DNA of 64,000 bases from Vibrio nereis NBRC 15637 (GTDB lineage Bacteria; Pseudomonadota; Gammaproteobacteria; Enterobacterales; Vibrionaceae), in assembly GCF_001591105.1 (NCBI RefSeq), contig NZ_BCUD01000008.1:124001-188000 (forward strand). The letters are read 5' to 3'. This document shows positions 1-9,378 of this stretch, piece after piece. A program made the translations under genes and the position numbers. How positions within the stretch are numbered: the stretch's first letter is position 1; each line of letters begins with the position of its first letter. The notes below the pieces were generated by a model. That model did no database searches, was not told where the DNA came from, and saw nothing but the letters and a program-made list of their open reading frames with translations.

Positions 1-1165
1 GCGTATGTATGAGTCTGCGCAAGTGCTACGTATCGGCAGAGTGAAAACTTTCTTTTTGGTCACAATAGCCAACTCCAAATACGGTTTGATCTCAGCCGCT
101 ATCGTGATTTTTACGCTGGTGATTTGTGATTTCGGCGTTGCGAAAATCATTGGTGGTTCATTTAATGTGTTGGCTACCGACATTTATAAACAAGTTGTTG
201 GTCAGCAGAACTTTTCGATGGGTGCGGTCACCAGCGCGGTGCTGCTTTTGCCTGCTGTCGTATCATTTGCTATCGATCAGCGTATTAGAAGTAAACAACA
301 ACAGATGATGTCAACCAACTCGGTTCCCTATCAGCCAAAACCGAATCCACTGCGTGACGCGATCGCCTTTATTGTTTGTTCTATCATCGCGATCGCTATC
401 CTGACCGTTTTGGGAACCGCAATATACGCCTCTTTTGTCTCATTCTGGCCGTATAACAAAGAGCTCACCTTCACTCACTACGATTTTGAAATGAATTCCG
501 TTTACGGTTGGGCTCCGTTTCTTAATTCGCTTAAGCTCTCTTTCTGGGTGGCTATCATCGGTACCATTGTGACTTTTATTGCAGCTTATAATATCGAAAA
601 AATCAAAACTTACCCTTTGTTCAGTAAGCTGATGCACTTAATCGCAATGTTACCCATGGCTGTACCGGGCATGGCGTTGGGGCTTGGCTATATATTCTTC
701 TTCAATCAAGGGGGAAATAGCCCGTTACAACTGATGTACGGAACAATGGCTATCTTGGTACTGAATACCGTGACGCACTTGTACACCGTAGGCCATTTAA
801 CCTCTTTAACCGCACTAAAACAGTTGCCGAATGAGATAGAGGCAGTCGCTAAGTCACTAAAAATCAGTACATTCAAGACCTTTATCAAGATTACCGTTCC
901 GGTGTGTACACCCGCGTTGCTGGACATCTTTATTTATCTTTTCATGAATGCTATGACCACAACATCAGCGGTCGTATTTTTGTACTCAGCAGACACGATT
1001 GTTGCGAGTATCTCGGTATTGAATATGGCCGATACGGGACAAACCGCATCCGCTTCAGCAATGGCTGTGATGATCATGCTGGTGGCTGGCGCCGTGAAAG
1101 TGGTACACCTAGTGGCAGAAAAATACCTGCTAAATAAAACGCAGAAATGGCGTATTGGCCGTTGA
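1..1165 (+). CDS. ABC transporter permease, 2-aminoethylphosphonate type (C-terminal part, cut by window edge)
   Basis: The reading frame is open from the first base, and the methionine at position 5 is probably internal, so this is the C-terminal portion of a longer permease. About 386 residues are visible. They begin inside one membrane half, pass a polar linker (about residues 85-120), then a second permease half with several membrane spans. A typical binding-protein-dependent permease loop lies around residue 280 (LPNEIEAVAKSLKIS), where the ATPase would dock. A fused double permease with this ending resembles the phosphonate (2-aminoethylphosphonate, TIGR03262-like) family, which is an inference from memory of the family. 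It probably acts in the inner membrane. The partner ATPase and binding protein would lie to the left of the window. The next gene is convergent. Confidence 0.7.
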   Translation, partial: RMYESAQVLRIGRVKTFFLVTIANSKYGLISAAIVIFTLVICDFGVAKIIGGSFNVLATDIYKQVVGQQNFSMGAVTSAVLLLPAVVSFAIDQRIRSKQQQMMSTNSVPYQPKPNPLRDAIAFIVCSIIAIAILTVLGTAIYASFVSFWPYNKELTFTHYDFEMNSVYGWAPFLNSLKLSFWVAIIGTIVTFIAAYNIEKIKTYPLFSKLMHLIAMLPMAVPGMALGLGYIFFFNQGGNSPLQLMYGTMAILVLNTVTHLYTVGHLTSLTALKQLPNEIEAVAKSLKISTFKTFIKITVPVCTPALLDIFIYLFMNAMTTTSAVVFLYSADTIVASISVLNMADTGQTASASAMAVMIMLVAGAVKVVHLVAEKYLLNKTQKWRIGR

Positions 1166-1223
1166 TCGGTGTATGTGACAACAACCCGCTAGAACATAAA
1201 TACAGCTTTGATTTTAACTAACG

Positions 1224-2351
1224 TCAAAAACCTTTAAATAGCTCAGCACGGTGATAGGCTAGATAGCGCTTATGCTCTGCGGCAATATTGCAAGACATAC
1301 TCTCATCTAAACCTATCACTTTTGGTGACTCTAACTGGCTAGAGATCATTACTTTACCTTGATCGTTAAAGGAGATAAAACCAAGATCGAATGCTTTATC
1401 TAGGTTTGCGAGCAGCAAAAGGCCATTAAATTTGTCTAAACGTTCTTCATTATTAGAGTCTCGCCAAGGCTTAATATGTGATGCCAATAACAGCTGAGTA
1501 TTACGATATCCTGTCACAGCGCAGCCGCCCCACATCTGGATCAGCTTGGTTCTAAAACCTCCCTGCCCCATTCTCGTCTTCACTAGTATGCTTTTTTCTG
1601 TTTCCGATAAAGTCTTATCGGTCATCACTTGTTTGATATCTGCGTTTATATCTATTTGGGATAAGTCAGCGAGGAACTTATGGTAATGAGACAAAGCGGC
1701 GCTATACATCCCTTTTCCTTTTGTGTCTCGGATTTGGAATTGCTCTAGCTTTCTTGCCTTCTCTTCGTAACTGATGAACTTACGATATGAGTTAATATCA
1801 GTTAGAGGTTGCTCAAGCTCCCCCGAATCCATCAACCAGTTTGAGATAGAACCTTTGATTGCACCGAGATAGTTGCTCGCGGTTTTCTCCGATTTACCAA
1901 TATCTACCAACCATTGGTAGTACAGGCTAGCCAAATCAGACAAGTTTGATACCAACGCTTCTTTCAGCTCATTCGCAATAATGTAGCTCTTCATGTAATC
2001 AAATAGCTCATCATCAACATACGCATATTCAACTGCTTTCGCTGAATAACGCCTGGTGGTAGATTTATCATAACCAGAGCAATACGAAAGATGCCAAAAG
2101 CCTTCGCTCCTTAAATGAAAAAATGGATTCTCTGGGGTGTTCTTGTCTTTACCCTGGGCCAAGCTATCAAAATGATGGGTGAATCTATCTTTGAGTGCTT
2201 GGTTCAAATAGATCTGGTTAGACGCAATATTTCCAGCCTGGATTAAGTCCATGACGGCTAAAATCATACATACTTTATGAGGGCTTTTTTTACCACCCGC
2301 GCTGTTCATTTTTAAGTTTTGAAAACGTTCTAGATAACACTCTATTGCCAC
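1224..2351 (-). CDS. HNH endonuclease with probable phosphorothioate-DNA sulfur-binding-like N-terminal domain
   Basis: 375 residues from a GTG start with GGA nine bases upstream. The C-terminal part (about 260-340) is an HNH_2-type nuclease: a GQGGFR lead-in, CAVTG at 277-281, SHIKPW at 291-296, then NGLLLL at 309-314 and LDKAFDLGFIS at 317-327. The N-terminal part has PHK at 24-26 and an NPFFHLRSEGFWHL-like stretch at 75-88. That arrangement resembles the sulfur-binding domain of type IV restriction enzymes of the ScoMcrA group, which recognise phosphorothioate DNA. The middle region (140-235) looks helical and I do not recognise it. It lies 15 bp downstream of a methyltransferase gene on the same strand, probably co-transcribed. 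The HNH call is firm; the SBD assignment is by motif resemblance only. It could instead be a general HNH protein of the same architecture. Confidence 0.72.
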   Translation of the reverse strand: MAIECYLERFQNLKMNSAGGKKSPHKVCMILAVMDLIQAGNIASNQIYLNQALKDRFTHHFDSLAQGKDKNTPENPFFHLRSEGFWHLSYCSGYDKSTTRRYSAKAVEYAYVDDELFDYMKSYIIANELKEALVSNLSDLASLYYQWLVDIGKSEKTASNYLGAIKGSISNWLMDSGELEQPLTDINSYRKFISYEEKARKLEQFQIRDTKGKGMYSAALSHYHKFLADLSQIDINADIKQVMTDKTLSETEKSILVKTRMGQGGFRTKLIQMWGGCAVTGYRNTQLLLASHIKPWRDSNNEERLDKFNGLLLLANLDKAFDLGFISFNDQGKVMISSQLESPKVIGLDESMSCNIAAEHKRYLAYHRAELFKGF

Positions 2352-2366
2352 AGCTTAATTTCCACT

Positions 2367-2969
2367 CTATTTCGTTGTCGGACTGGCTAGAACAACGGTT
2401 TGCCAATTGACTTGTGAACGTTGTAATGAGTCTGAACAATCAACTACCTGATTAACTCGCAATGGTATTTCTCTACTTAATGCTTCAAGCTCGCTCACTG
2501 AAACGGGGTAGGCTTTTCGGCCATCATTGAATTCACCGTGACGCAAGCTAATCACGAGCTTTCCATTTTCAGTAAGTAGTTGAGCTAGATTATCTAAAGC
2601 AGTTGGGCGTTCATCTGGTGACAAGTGCATCCATACCGCACTCAATAAGATCAGATCAAAACACAGTCCAAGATCTCGAGTACGTTTTAAATTGGGGAGC
2701 GAATCACTTAACCAAATGACATTACTCCCTGTTTGGCGTTTGCCAACATCGCATAGTGCATCACACGGTTCAACTGCAACTATTTTACAACCTTGCGCTC
2801 TTAACCACTTTGCATCTCGGCCAGATCCAGCTCCGATATCCAGCACTGATGCTCCTTTCTGAGGCCAATGACTCTGCCACGACTTATGGACTATCTCGAA
2901 TGTTAGCGAATCATACTGCTGAGCAAGTTGAGTGGCATTTTGTTCGTAAAATGAAGTAGTTGTAGACAT
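2367..2969 (-). CDS. class I SAM-dependent methyltransferase, small-molecule type
   Basis: 200 residues, ATG start with GAGG eight bases upstream. Motif I, VLDIGAGSGRDAKWLRAQG (about residues 40-60), ends with the acidic residue of VAVEP that holds the SAM ribose. A later LILLSAVWMHLSPDER segment is typical of TehB/UbiE-like small methyltransferases. It has no NPPY or DPPY motif, so it does not look like a DNA methylase despite its neighbour. The substrate cannot be told from sequence. The HNH nuclease gene begins 15 bp downstream, so the two are likely one transcription unit. No regulator is visible. Confidence 0.75.
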   Translation of the reverse strand: MSTTTSFYEQNATQLAQQYDSLTFEIVHKSWQSHWPQKGASVLDIGAGSGRDAKWLRAQGCKIVAVEPCDALCDVGKRQTGSNVIWLSDSLPNLKRTRDLGLCFDLILLSAVWMHLSPDERPTALDNLAQLLTENGKLVISLRHGEFNDGRKAYPVSVSELEALSREIPLRVNQVVDCSDSLQRSQVNWQTVVLASPTTK

Positions 2970-3220
2970 AGATAAGCCTCATACCAATTTAACAACATGA
3001 TATAAGGATTGAGGGTATATGGCGATAGGTATCAACTGAAGGTTAAAAAGTTGTCGAGAGTACCAGCAAAAAGGAACCTATACTGTTCACAGAAAACGGC
3101 TATCTCTTCACACTGGCTAGCAAAAAGAGTCCCTGATGATACTTTCGTTTTCAGAGGAGTTATATCAGGTAGCGTCAAATCAAGCCTAGGCATTTTCTGA
3201 GAAGAACGTAATCAATGTGA

Positions 3221-3245
3221 CACGGGGAGCACTGTGCTCCCCGTG
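3221..3245 (-). terminator. stem-loop directly after the kinase stop codon
   Basis: Perfect 10-12 bp inverted repeat (CACGGGGAGC / GCTCCCCGTG) starting 3 bp past the kinase stop. The T run (TTTT) lies on the plus-strand side. The minus-strand tail is poor in T, so termination may be bidirectional or partly Rho dependent. Confidence 0.55.
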
Positions 3246-3247
3246 TT

Positions 3248-4882
3248 TTAAAACGCGCTCATTACTCGTTTGTATTGTGCATCATCTTCATACATCTTGT
3301 GGAAGATTTGGTACTTAGCGTCATAAAAGAGCTTGATCTTCTCTGTCTGAGGCATCACGCTTTTGCTGATCCTACTCATAGCATCCATAGCATCTGGAAT
3401 ATCACTATAGAAACCAGCGGCGACAGAACCTAACATTGCGGAGCCAAGGATTACGGCTTCACTTTCTTCAGGTAATAGGATCACACAACCTGTTGCGTTA
3501 GCATGCTCTTGCAAAAACACGCTGTTCTTTGTACCTCCTCCACAAGCCATAATGGTATCAATGTCATAACCAGACTCGTTCATCACTTCGATAATATGGC
3601 GCGTACCAAGCGCGATACCTTGAATGGTAGCAAGGTATTGCAGCGCCATATCATCTAACGTTTTTGACATTTTTAGCCCGGTAATCGTGCCAGTTAAATG
3701 GGCGTTAGCTCTAGGAGAACGGTTACCATGGAAGTAAGGCAAAACATGAATATCCTTAGTTAAAAAAGCGATGTCTTCTTTACTCCCAGCAAGATCCAAA
3801 AGACGATCATTTAGTAACTCATAAACCGTTTTTGCTTGCTTATCCGCGAGCTCTTTCGCGTTGTCATAAAGCGGGTGTGAGGTAATGATGTGGTCGATCA
3901 AAGCGCCAGTGGCTGACTGCCCCCCTTCATTGAGCCAGTAACCCGGGATCATTGCACTATAGTACGCCCCCCAAACCCCATCAATGAATCGAGCTGTCTT
4001 GGATGCCGCCATATGGCAAGACGAGGTTCCGCCGATCAAAGCAAGGCGTTTGTTAAAATCGGCTTTCTCACCCGTCATCCCAGAGGCACCAAGCACACCA
4101 ATACCACCAGCATGCGCGTCGATGATTGATGTACCTACGGCGGTACCTGGGGTTAAACCTAAGTCATCGGCTGCGTGCACGGTTAGGCCGTCACCGACAG
4201 GCTGGCCCATAGGGAGAATTCTGTCACCGATGGTTTTCGCATTGTCTTCCAGTAAGTCTTCCAAACCAATCAGTTCGAAAAAGCCTCGATCCCATTTATT
4301 TTCATGGCCAAGATATGTCCACTTACATACGGTCGAGCAAAGGGAGCGACTGGCATCGAATGTTGCTTTCCAAGTTAAAAAGTCGGGTAAGTCGAAGAAG
4401 TAGCCCGCTTTTGCCCATGTATTTGGCATGTTCTGTTTTAGCCATAGCAGCTTAGGCGTTTGCATCTCTGGTGAGATACGGTTGCCTACATAAGCCAATA
4501 CTGGATGCTGAGTTTTGTTGATCCGATCGGCTTGAGCAATTGCGCGATGGTCCATCCACATTACGACGTTTTGTTCACTGCGCCCAGTAGGACTCACCGT
4601 TAGAGGTTGACCACTTTTATCCAACACGACTAATGAACAAGTCGCATCGAAACCAATGCCTTTGACTTGAATAGGGTCGATGTTGGCTTGGGAAACAGCA
4701 TCTTTAACCGCAAGACACACACATTGCCAAATGTCATCGGAAGATTGCTCAACGAAGTCAGCTTGAGGTTTGAACATCATGGTGTCGCGTTTGGCTTCAC
4801 CCACTTTACGACCTTCTGCGTTAAAGACACCCGCACGCGCGCTGCCACTGCCTACATCAACGCCGATAAAATAAATACTCAT
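3248..4882 (-). CDS. FGGY-family pentulose kinase, probably D-ribulokinase
   Basis: 544 residues, ATG with GGAG seven bases upstream. The N-terminal [14 protein letters not shown] (7-20) is the FGGY phosphate-binding loop. TCSLV at 81-85 is a motif reported for D-ribulose kinases within the family. A second domain carries IGGTSSCH and ACGGGTKN nucleotide-binding segments. Expected reaction: ATP-dependent phosphorylation of a pentulose in the cytoplasm. It is the last gene of a five-gene minus-strand operon with a CUT2 sugar importer, 11 bp behind the second permease, so it should phosphorylate the imported sugar or its oxidation product. No pentitol dehydrogenase or epimerase is nearby, so the imported substrate may already be a ketopentose. 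LsrK (AI-2 kinase) is an alternative member of the same fold, but TCSLV argues against it. Confidence 0.85.
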   Translation of the reverse strand: MSIYFIGVDVGSGSARAGVFNAEGRKVGEAKRDTMMFKPQADFVEQSSDDIWQCVCLAVKDAVSQANIDPIQVKGIGFDATCSLVVLDKSGQPLTVSPTGRSEQNVVMWMDHRAIAQADRINKTQHPVLAYVGNRISPEMQTPKLLWLKQNMPNTWAKAGYFFDLPDFLTWKATFDASRSLCSTVCKWTYLGHENKWDRGFFELIGLEDLLEDNAKTIGDRILPMGQPVGDGLTVHAADDLGLTPGTAVGTSIIDAHAGGIGVLGASGMTGEKADFNKRLALIGGTSSCHMAASKTARFIDGVWGAYYSAMIPGYWLNEGGQSATGALIDHIITSHPLYDNAKELADKQAKTVYELLNDRLLDLAGSKEDIAFLTKDIHVLPYFHGNRSPRANAHLTGTITGLKMSKTLDDMALQYLATIQGIALGTRHIIEVMNESGYDIDTIMACGGGTKNSVFLQEHANATGCVILLPEESEAVILGSAMLGSVAAGFYSDIPDAMDAMSRISKSVMPQTEKIKLFYDAKYQIFHKMYEDDAQYKRVMSAF

Positions 4883-4893
4883 ATACTGCTCCG

Positions 4894-5853
4894 TTAAGCC
4901 TTATTTTTTTGTAAGAAGATAAATAAGATCAAGATGCCGCCCCATAGCGCCATAGTGAGATAGCTGCTCACTCCCAGCAAATTAAAGCCACTTTCTAATG
5001 TTTGTAATACGATAAGTGCAAGACCAATTCCGATAATGCGTCCAAAGCCACCGTCTGGGTTAATTCCACCTAACACTGAAGCGAGAATGGCCGTCAAAAG
5101 ATAGGATTCTCCATAGCCAGCCTTCGCGGAGTTGAATTTTGCCATCATCACAATCGCTGCGACCCAGCAAAGTACAGAAGAGATGACATAAACGTACAAG
5201 GTCGCTTTTTGTGTGTTGATACCAGAGAAACGAGTGGCTTTTTCATTGGACCCCATCAGGTAGATAGTTCGGCCTAAACTGGTGTGCTCCAATAGTGCCC
5301 ATAAGCCGATTGCAAAACCGACGAATAGGATCAGCGGCATAGGTACGCCAAAGATAGAGCCGTTGCCGAGTACCAAAAGGGTTTCAGGGAAACCAGAGAT
5401 AACACTACCGCCAGAGATCAGCACGTTCAGACCGTTAATCAGGGTCATTGTCCCTAAGGTTGCGAGTATTGGTGAAACGCCAACGTACGCGATCAATGCA
5501 CCATTGAGCAAACCGATAACCGTAGCGGTAATGAGGCCGCCGAAGAGCGCCAATACAAGCATTGTTGAGCTATCAGGAGCTTGAGTAATGATGCTTGCCA
5601 TTACCAAACCACACGCGTTGGTTGTTGCAATAATCGACAGGTTGATACCACCAGTCAGCATGCATACTGCCATTGCCAGTGCGAGTAGACCGAGCAGTGG
5701 CATTTGCGATGACATCGATTGTAAATTATCAGTGGAGAAGAACGCTTGCCCACTTGAGAACGCCATAACAGCGAGGATGCCAACTAAAATCACCAGTAAG
5801 TAACGAATGTTCTTGTCTGTCGGTAGCTTTAAACTATTTAGCACTTGTTCCAT
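4894..5853 (-). CDS. CUT2-family sugar ABC transporter permease (second subunit)
   Basis: 319 residues, ATG with GAGG eight bases upstream and 3 bp after the preceding permease gene. Roughly eight to ten hydrophobic segments are visible. The conserved GGINLSI near residue 68 and [16 protein letters not shown] near 260 are typical RbsC-like inner-membrane permease motifs. It should pair with the adjacent permease as a heterodimer around the channel, energised by the RbsA-like ATPase upstream. It is co-directional with the binding-protein and kinase genes. Substrate is inferred only from the kinase (a pentulose or related sugar). Confidence 0.88.
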   Translation of the reverse strand: MEQVLNSLKLPTDKNIRYLLVILVGILAVMAFSSGQAFFSTDNLQSMSSQMPLLGLLALAMAVCMLTGGINLSIIATTNACGLVMASIITQAPDSSTMLVLALFGGLITATVIGLLNGALIAYVGVSPILATLGTMTLINGLNVLISGGSVISGFPETLLVLGNGSIFGVPMPLILFVGFAIGLWALLEHTSLGRTIYLMGSNEKATRFSGINTQKATLYVYVISSVLCWVAAIVMMAKFNSAKAGYGESYLLTAILASVLGGINPDGGFGRIIGIGLALIVLQTLESGFNLLGVSSYLTMALWGGILILFIFLQKNKA

Positions 5854-5856
5854 GGT

Positions 5857-6855
5857 TTATGCCTCTTGTAGCGCTTGTTTTTTCTCATTGATAGCCGTCA
5901 TACTGATGCTGCAAACAATGATTAAGCCAGTTACGACCGTGTGCCAATATGAAGGTACACCGAGCAACGTCAGACCGTTCTTAGCAACGGCGAGCAATAT
6001 CACCCCAAGGACAACGCCAAACAGCGTACCTTTGCCTCCTGTCATACTCGTGCCACCCAGTACAACCGCAGCCAGTACCGTAAGCTCAAACCCCATGAGA
6101 GAGTTTGGAGCGACTGATTGGGTAATTTGGGTTTGAACCACTGAAGCAATGCCTGCAAGTGCCCCCATGTAGCCATAAACGAACAGATTAATACCAAACA
6201 GGTTAATACCAATACGACTAGCCGCGTCTGCATTGCCGCCTACCGCGTAAATCTGACGCCCTAAGCGGGTCTTAGACATCAGGAATGAGGTGACCGCAAT
6301 CATTGCTACTAAGGTTAGAATTGGCAGTGATAAACCGTAGTCATAGCCGTCGCTACCAGTAAACGTGAACAGCTCAATACCATCCATAAACCAGTCAGGA
6401 AAACCGTACAACCATTCGCCGTTACTAAAGTAAATCAGTAAGCCAAAGAACACGTTCAATGTTGAAATGGTAATGATGATCGCTGGCACCTTGAGTTTGT
6501 ATACCAGTGTGGCGTTGATCATGCCAAGTAACACACCCACGACGATTGCAATGGCAAACGCAATCATGAAGTTACCACCAATCGTCAAAATGTACGTCGC
6601 GGTGATGTACTGCGCAATCGCAGCGGTCGCTGGAAATGAGATGTCGATGCCGCCAGCGATAAGCACGACAAACAAACCACAAGCCATGATGCCTAGTAAT
6701 GCAGAGCTGACTGACATATCAAAGATGTTTCCAAGAGTAAGGAAATCTTCAGAGGTAAAAGTCAGCACTGCGACAATCAACACAATCATCAATGAGAGGT
6801 AGAACTCATGACGCTTGGTGAATGAAGATAAGGAACAACGAAACTGGTTAAGCAT
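5857..6855 (-). CDS. CUT2-family sugar ABC transporter permease (first subunit)
   Basis: 332 residues from the ATG at 6855. A longer frame begins at 6906, but that start would sit 59 bp inside the ATPase gene. The 6855 start has a strong GGAGG six bases upstream and overlaps the ATPase stop by only 8 bp, the usual coupled arrangement. The protein has about nine membrane segments and the RbsC-type motifs AGGIDISFPA and AAVVLGGTSMTGGKGT. It is an inner-membrane channel subunit working with the neighbouring permease and ATPase. The short overlap suggests translational coupling. Confidence 0.88.
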   Translation of the reverse strand: MLNQFRCSLSSFTKRHEFYLSLMIVLIVAVLTFTSEDFLTLGNIFDMSVSSALLGIMACGLFVVLIAGGIDISFPATAAIAQYITATYILTIGGNFMIAFAIAIVVGVLLGMINATLVYKLKVPAIIITISTLNVFFGLLIYFSNGEWLYGFPDWFMDGIELFTFTGSDGYDYGLSLPILTLVAMIAVTSFLMSKTRLGRQIYAVGGNADAASRIGINLFGINLFVYGYMGALAGIASVVQTQITQSVAPNSLMGFELTVLAAVVLGGTSMTGGKGTLFGVVLGVILLAVAKNGLTLLGVPSYWHTVVTGLIIVCSISMTAINEKKQALQEA

Positions 6856-8341
6856 TGACTGCCTCCATGATTTGTTGCTCGGTAGAGTGAGCGGGTTGGA
6901 AGTCATGAGTAAAACGTCCTTCTTTCATCACAATCACGCGGTGACTGTTGTAGAACACTTCTGGGATTTCATCGCTGACCATGATGATTGCCATTCCTTT
7001 TGCGGCAAGGTCTTTTGCGATGATGTAGATTGCTTCTTTGTTGGCAACGTCGACACCTACGGTCGGAGAGTCAAGGATGAGCACTTCTGGCTCTGCGGCT
7101 ATCCATTTTGCGATAGAGATACGCTGCGCATTACCACCGGATAAACTGGTTACAGGGAGTTTTGGGTCCGCGACTTTGATGGATAATGAAGAAATCAACC
7201 TATCGACGAGCTTATTTGCCTTTAGATGATCAAGAAAACCTGAGGGCTTCTTGAGTCTGTGCATTACTGAGGCGGTAATATTGTCTTGAATCGTTTGTTC
7301 CATAACCAACCCAGTCGACATGCGGTCTTCAGAGACATAACCGATGCCTTGAGAGATCGCGTCGCGATTAGATTTAAATGTAGTTGGTTGGGCGTTTATG
7401 CGGATAACGCCGCTGTCTGGTTGAGTCATGCCGAACAGTGCCATGCACAATTCGGTTCGGCCTGCGCCAAGTAAGCCAGTGATGGAAACGATCTCTCCCG
7501 CGCGAACCTGAAATGAAATATCGTCAAACTGGCCACGTTTTGACAGCTTTTCGACTTCAAGTTTGACGGCACCTTGCTGGTTGTAATCGGCAAGAGGAGT
7601 GAATTCGAATCGTTGTCCGGTCATTAGAAAAGCCAATTCGTCACTGTCTACTTCGTCAGCTTGATAGGTACCGATGGTGCGGCCATCACGAATGACAGTG
7701 ATTCGGTCGGAGATCTCCATTACTTCATCAAGCTTGTGGCTCACAAATACCACCGTGACGCCTTTGGATTTAAGGTCTGCGACCACTTCGATAAGGTGAT
7801 TCACTTCGGTGCGAGTGAGTGAGGCGGTTGGCTCATCCATGATCATTAATTTGGCATCCGATGCCATGGCTCGGCAAATGGCGACCAGCTGACATTCGGC
7901 AATTGAAAGCTGCTCTACACGTTTATCCAGTGGTAATCTGACACCTACTTTTGCCATTGCTTGAGTTGCAATACTTTGGATGCGCTTTTGTTGCACCAGC
8001 CCTTTAGTCCATTCAACGTGATCCTGAATGGCAATATTCTCTGCGACAGTCAAGTTTGGGAATAGGGATAAGTCTTGATAGATAACTTGAATGCCGTGTT
8101 CAATAGATTGCTGTGGGTTCAGTCGAGAGTAGCGTTTGCCCGCTAATGTGATTTCAGCACCTTTCTCTGGTGCGTGAACGCCAGATATCACTTTAAATAA
8201 TGTGCTTTTCCCACATCCATTTTTGCCGGCTAAGCAGTGAACCTCACCCTGATTGAATGTTAGGTTTATCCCATCCAATGCCTTGACGGAACCAAAGTGC
8301 TTGGATACTTGCTTGAGGGTAATAAAAGGAGTTCCAGACAT
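6848..8341 (-). CDS. CUT2-family sugar ABC transporter ATPase, RbsA-like tandem NBD
   Basis: 497 residues from the ATG at 8341, preceded by GGA; GTG at 8374 and ATG at 8347 are also in frame but give an odd N-terminal extension. Two nucleotide-binding domains in tandem. The first has Walker A GKNGCGKST (39-47), a signature-like LSIAECQ and Walker B LMIMDEPTAS. The second has the degenerate Walker A GLLGAGRTE usual for this family, then LSGGNAQR and LILDSPTVGVD. It hydrolyses ATP to drive uptake through the two permeases encoded downstream. A hairpin lies between it and the binding-protein gene, which would allow lower expression than the receptor. Confidence 0.9.
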   Translation of the reverse strand: MSGTPFITLKQVSKHFGSVKALDGINLTFNQGEVHCLAGKNGCGKSTLFKVISGVHAPEKGAEITLAGKRYSRLNPQQSIEHGIQVIYQDLSLFPNLTVAENIAIQDHVEWTKGLVQQKRIQSIATQAMAKVGVRLPLDKRVEQLSIAECQLVAICRAMASDAKLMIMDEPTASLTRTEVNHLIEVVADLKSKGVTVVFVSHKLDEVMEISDRITVIRDGRTIGTYQADEVDSDELAFLMTGQRFEFTPLADYNQQGAVKLEVEKLSKRGQFDDISFQVRAGEIVSITGLLGAGRTELCMALFGMTQPDSGVIRINAQPTTFKSNRDAISQGIGYVSEDRMSTGLVMEQTIQDNITASVMHRLKKPSGFLDHLKANKLVDRLISSLSIKVADPKLPVTSLSGGNAQRISIAKWIAAEPEVLILDSPTVGVDVANKEAIYIIAKDLAAKGMAIIMVSDEIPEVFYNSHRVIVMKEGRFTHDFQPAHSTEQQIMEAVNA

Positions 8342-8360
8342 GATCATTTCCAATATGGTA

Positions 8361-8379
8361 GGGCGGCGTTGCACCGCCC
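8361..8379 (-). other. intercistronic hairpin between binding-protein and ATPase genes
   Basis: GGGCGG and CCGCCC arms with a 7-base loop in the 60-bp gap. There is no T run, so it is more likely an mRNA-stabilising or attenuating stem than a full terminator. Such stems commonly raise binding-protein over ATPase levels. Confidence 0.4.
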
Positions 8380-8403
8380 AATTTCGAACAGAGTTTGTTT
8401 AGC

Positions 8404-9378
8404 TTAGAAACCAAGCTGACGTGCGTTGGTTTTATCCACTTCTAGAATCTTGTTAAACTTGATCACGCGGTTTTGCGTATCGATTTCTGCATCGCCTAGG
8501 CCTTGGACATTGACCCCTTGAGATACATCCTTTCCTTCGAGCATTTGCTTAGCAACGGCAACCATGGCGTAGCCCGCATCTGCTGGGTTCCACAAGAAGC
8601 CTTTATCAATCTCACCACGAGCTAAGTACGGAGCAGCTTGGCTTGGCATCATAATACCCACGACGCTGATTTTGTCTTTTGCGCGTTTTTTCTTAATGGC
8701 TTCACCTGCACCGATGCCACCTAATGAACCGTAAGAAACGATACCTGCCATATCAGAGTGTGCTTTCATCAGGTCGTTGGTGGCTGCATAAGATTGATCG
8801 ATGCTTTCTGCAACTGGCATACGGCTGGTTACTTCATACATATCTGGGTAGGTTTTCTTTTGGTAGTCGATCGCTAGATTTGCCCAGTTGTTATGCAGTG
8901 GAACAGTTAATGAGCCAACGTAAACTGCGTAACCACCTTTTTTGTCCATATTTTTCGCAAGCTCATCCATAGTCGCTTTAGCGTAAGCTTGATTGTCAAT
9001 GGTCTCGATGTCCCAATCCGCACCGTGTCCATCCGGTGATTCATGAGTTAACACGATAATCCCTTTATCTCGAGCTTTTTTAAATACAGGTTCTAATACC
9101 GTCACGTCATTGGGAACAACGGTAATCGCATCTACGCCTTTCGCGATTAAGTCTTCAATAATTTTTACTTGTTGTGCTGGATCTGGAGTTGAAGGACCAA
9201 GCTGACGAGCATTAATGCCGAAATCTGTAGCGGCTTGCTCGATCCCTTTATTCATTTGGTTAAACCAAGGGATACCAGACACTTTGACTACATTTACGAT
9301 TTCATAATCTTTAGCTTGAGCGCCTGCAGCAGCAAGGGCTAGCGTTAAAGCAGCCGCTTTTAGTAAGACCTTTTTCAT
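8404..9378 (-). CDS. periplasmic sugar-binding protein, LsrB/RbsB-like (CUT2)
   Basis: 324 residues from the ATG at 9378. The frame continues to 9450, but GGA stands nine bases before 9378 and that start gives a clean signal peptide (KK, then a hydrophobic stretch, cut after AQA near residue 22). The mature protein is a type I periplasmic-binding fold: KVSGIPWFNQMNKGIEQAATD, DPAQQVKIIEDLIAKGVDAI and the closing VVGIMMPSQAAPYL. It resembles the AI-2 receptor LsrB in overall design. Where I recall LsrB having a WDSD ligand patch, this protein has HES, so AI-2 is not the obvious ligand. It is the first gene of the sugar operon and delivers substrate to the permeases. Confidence 0.88.
   Translation of the reverse strand: MKKVLLKAAALTLALAAAGAQAKDYEIVNVVKVSGIPWFNQMNKGIEQAATDFGINARQLGPSTPDPAQQVKIIEDLIAKGVDAITVVPNDVTVLEPVFKKARDKGIIVLTHESPDGHGADWDIETIDNQAYAKATMDELAKNMDKKGGYAVYVGSLTVPLHNNWANLAIDYQKKTYPDMYEVTSRMPVAESIDQSYAATNDLMKAHSDMAGIVSYGSLGGIGAGEAIKKKRAKDKISVVGIMMPSQAAPYLARGEIDKGFLWNPADAGYAMVAVAKQMLEGKDVSQGVNVQGLGDAEIDTQNRVIKFNKILEVDKTNARQLGF

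Noticed and set aside
1224..2969. Classical restriction-modification pair
   Set aside because: The methyltransferase lacks DNA-methylase catalytic motifs and looks like a small-molecule enzyme.
3009..3200. 63-codon frame on the plus strand between the methyltransferase and kinase genes
   Set aside because: TTG start, no ribosome binding site, and composition unlike coding sequence; it sits in an intergenic gap.
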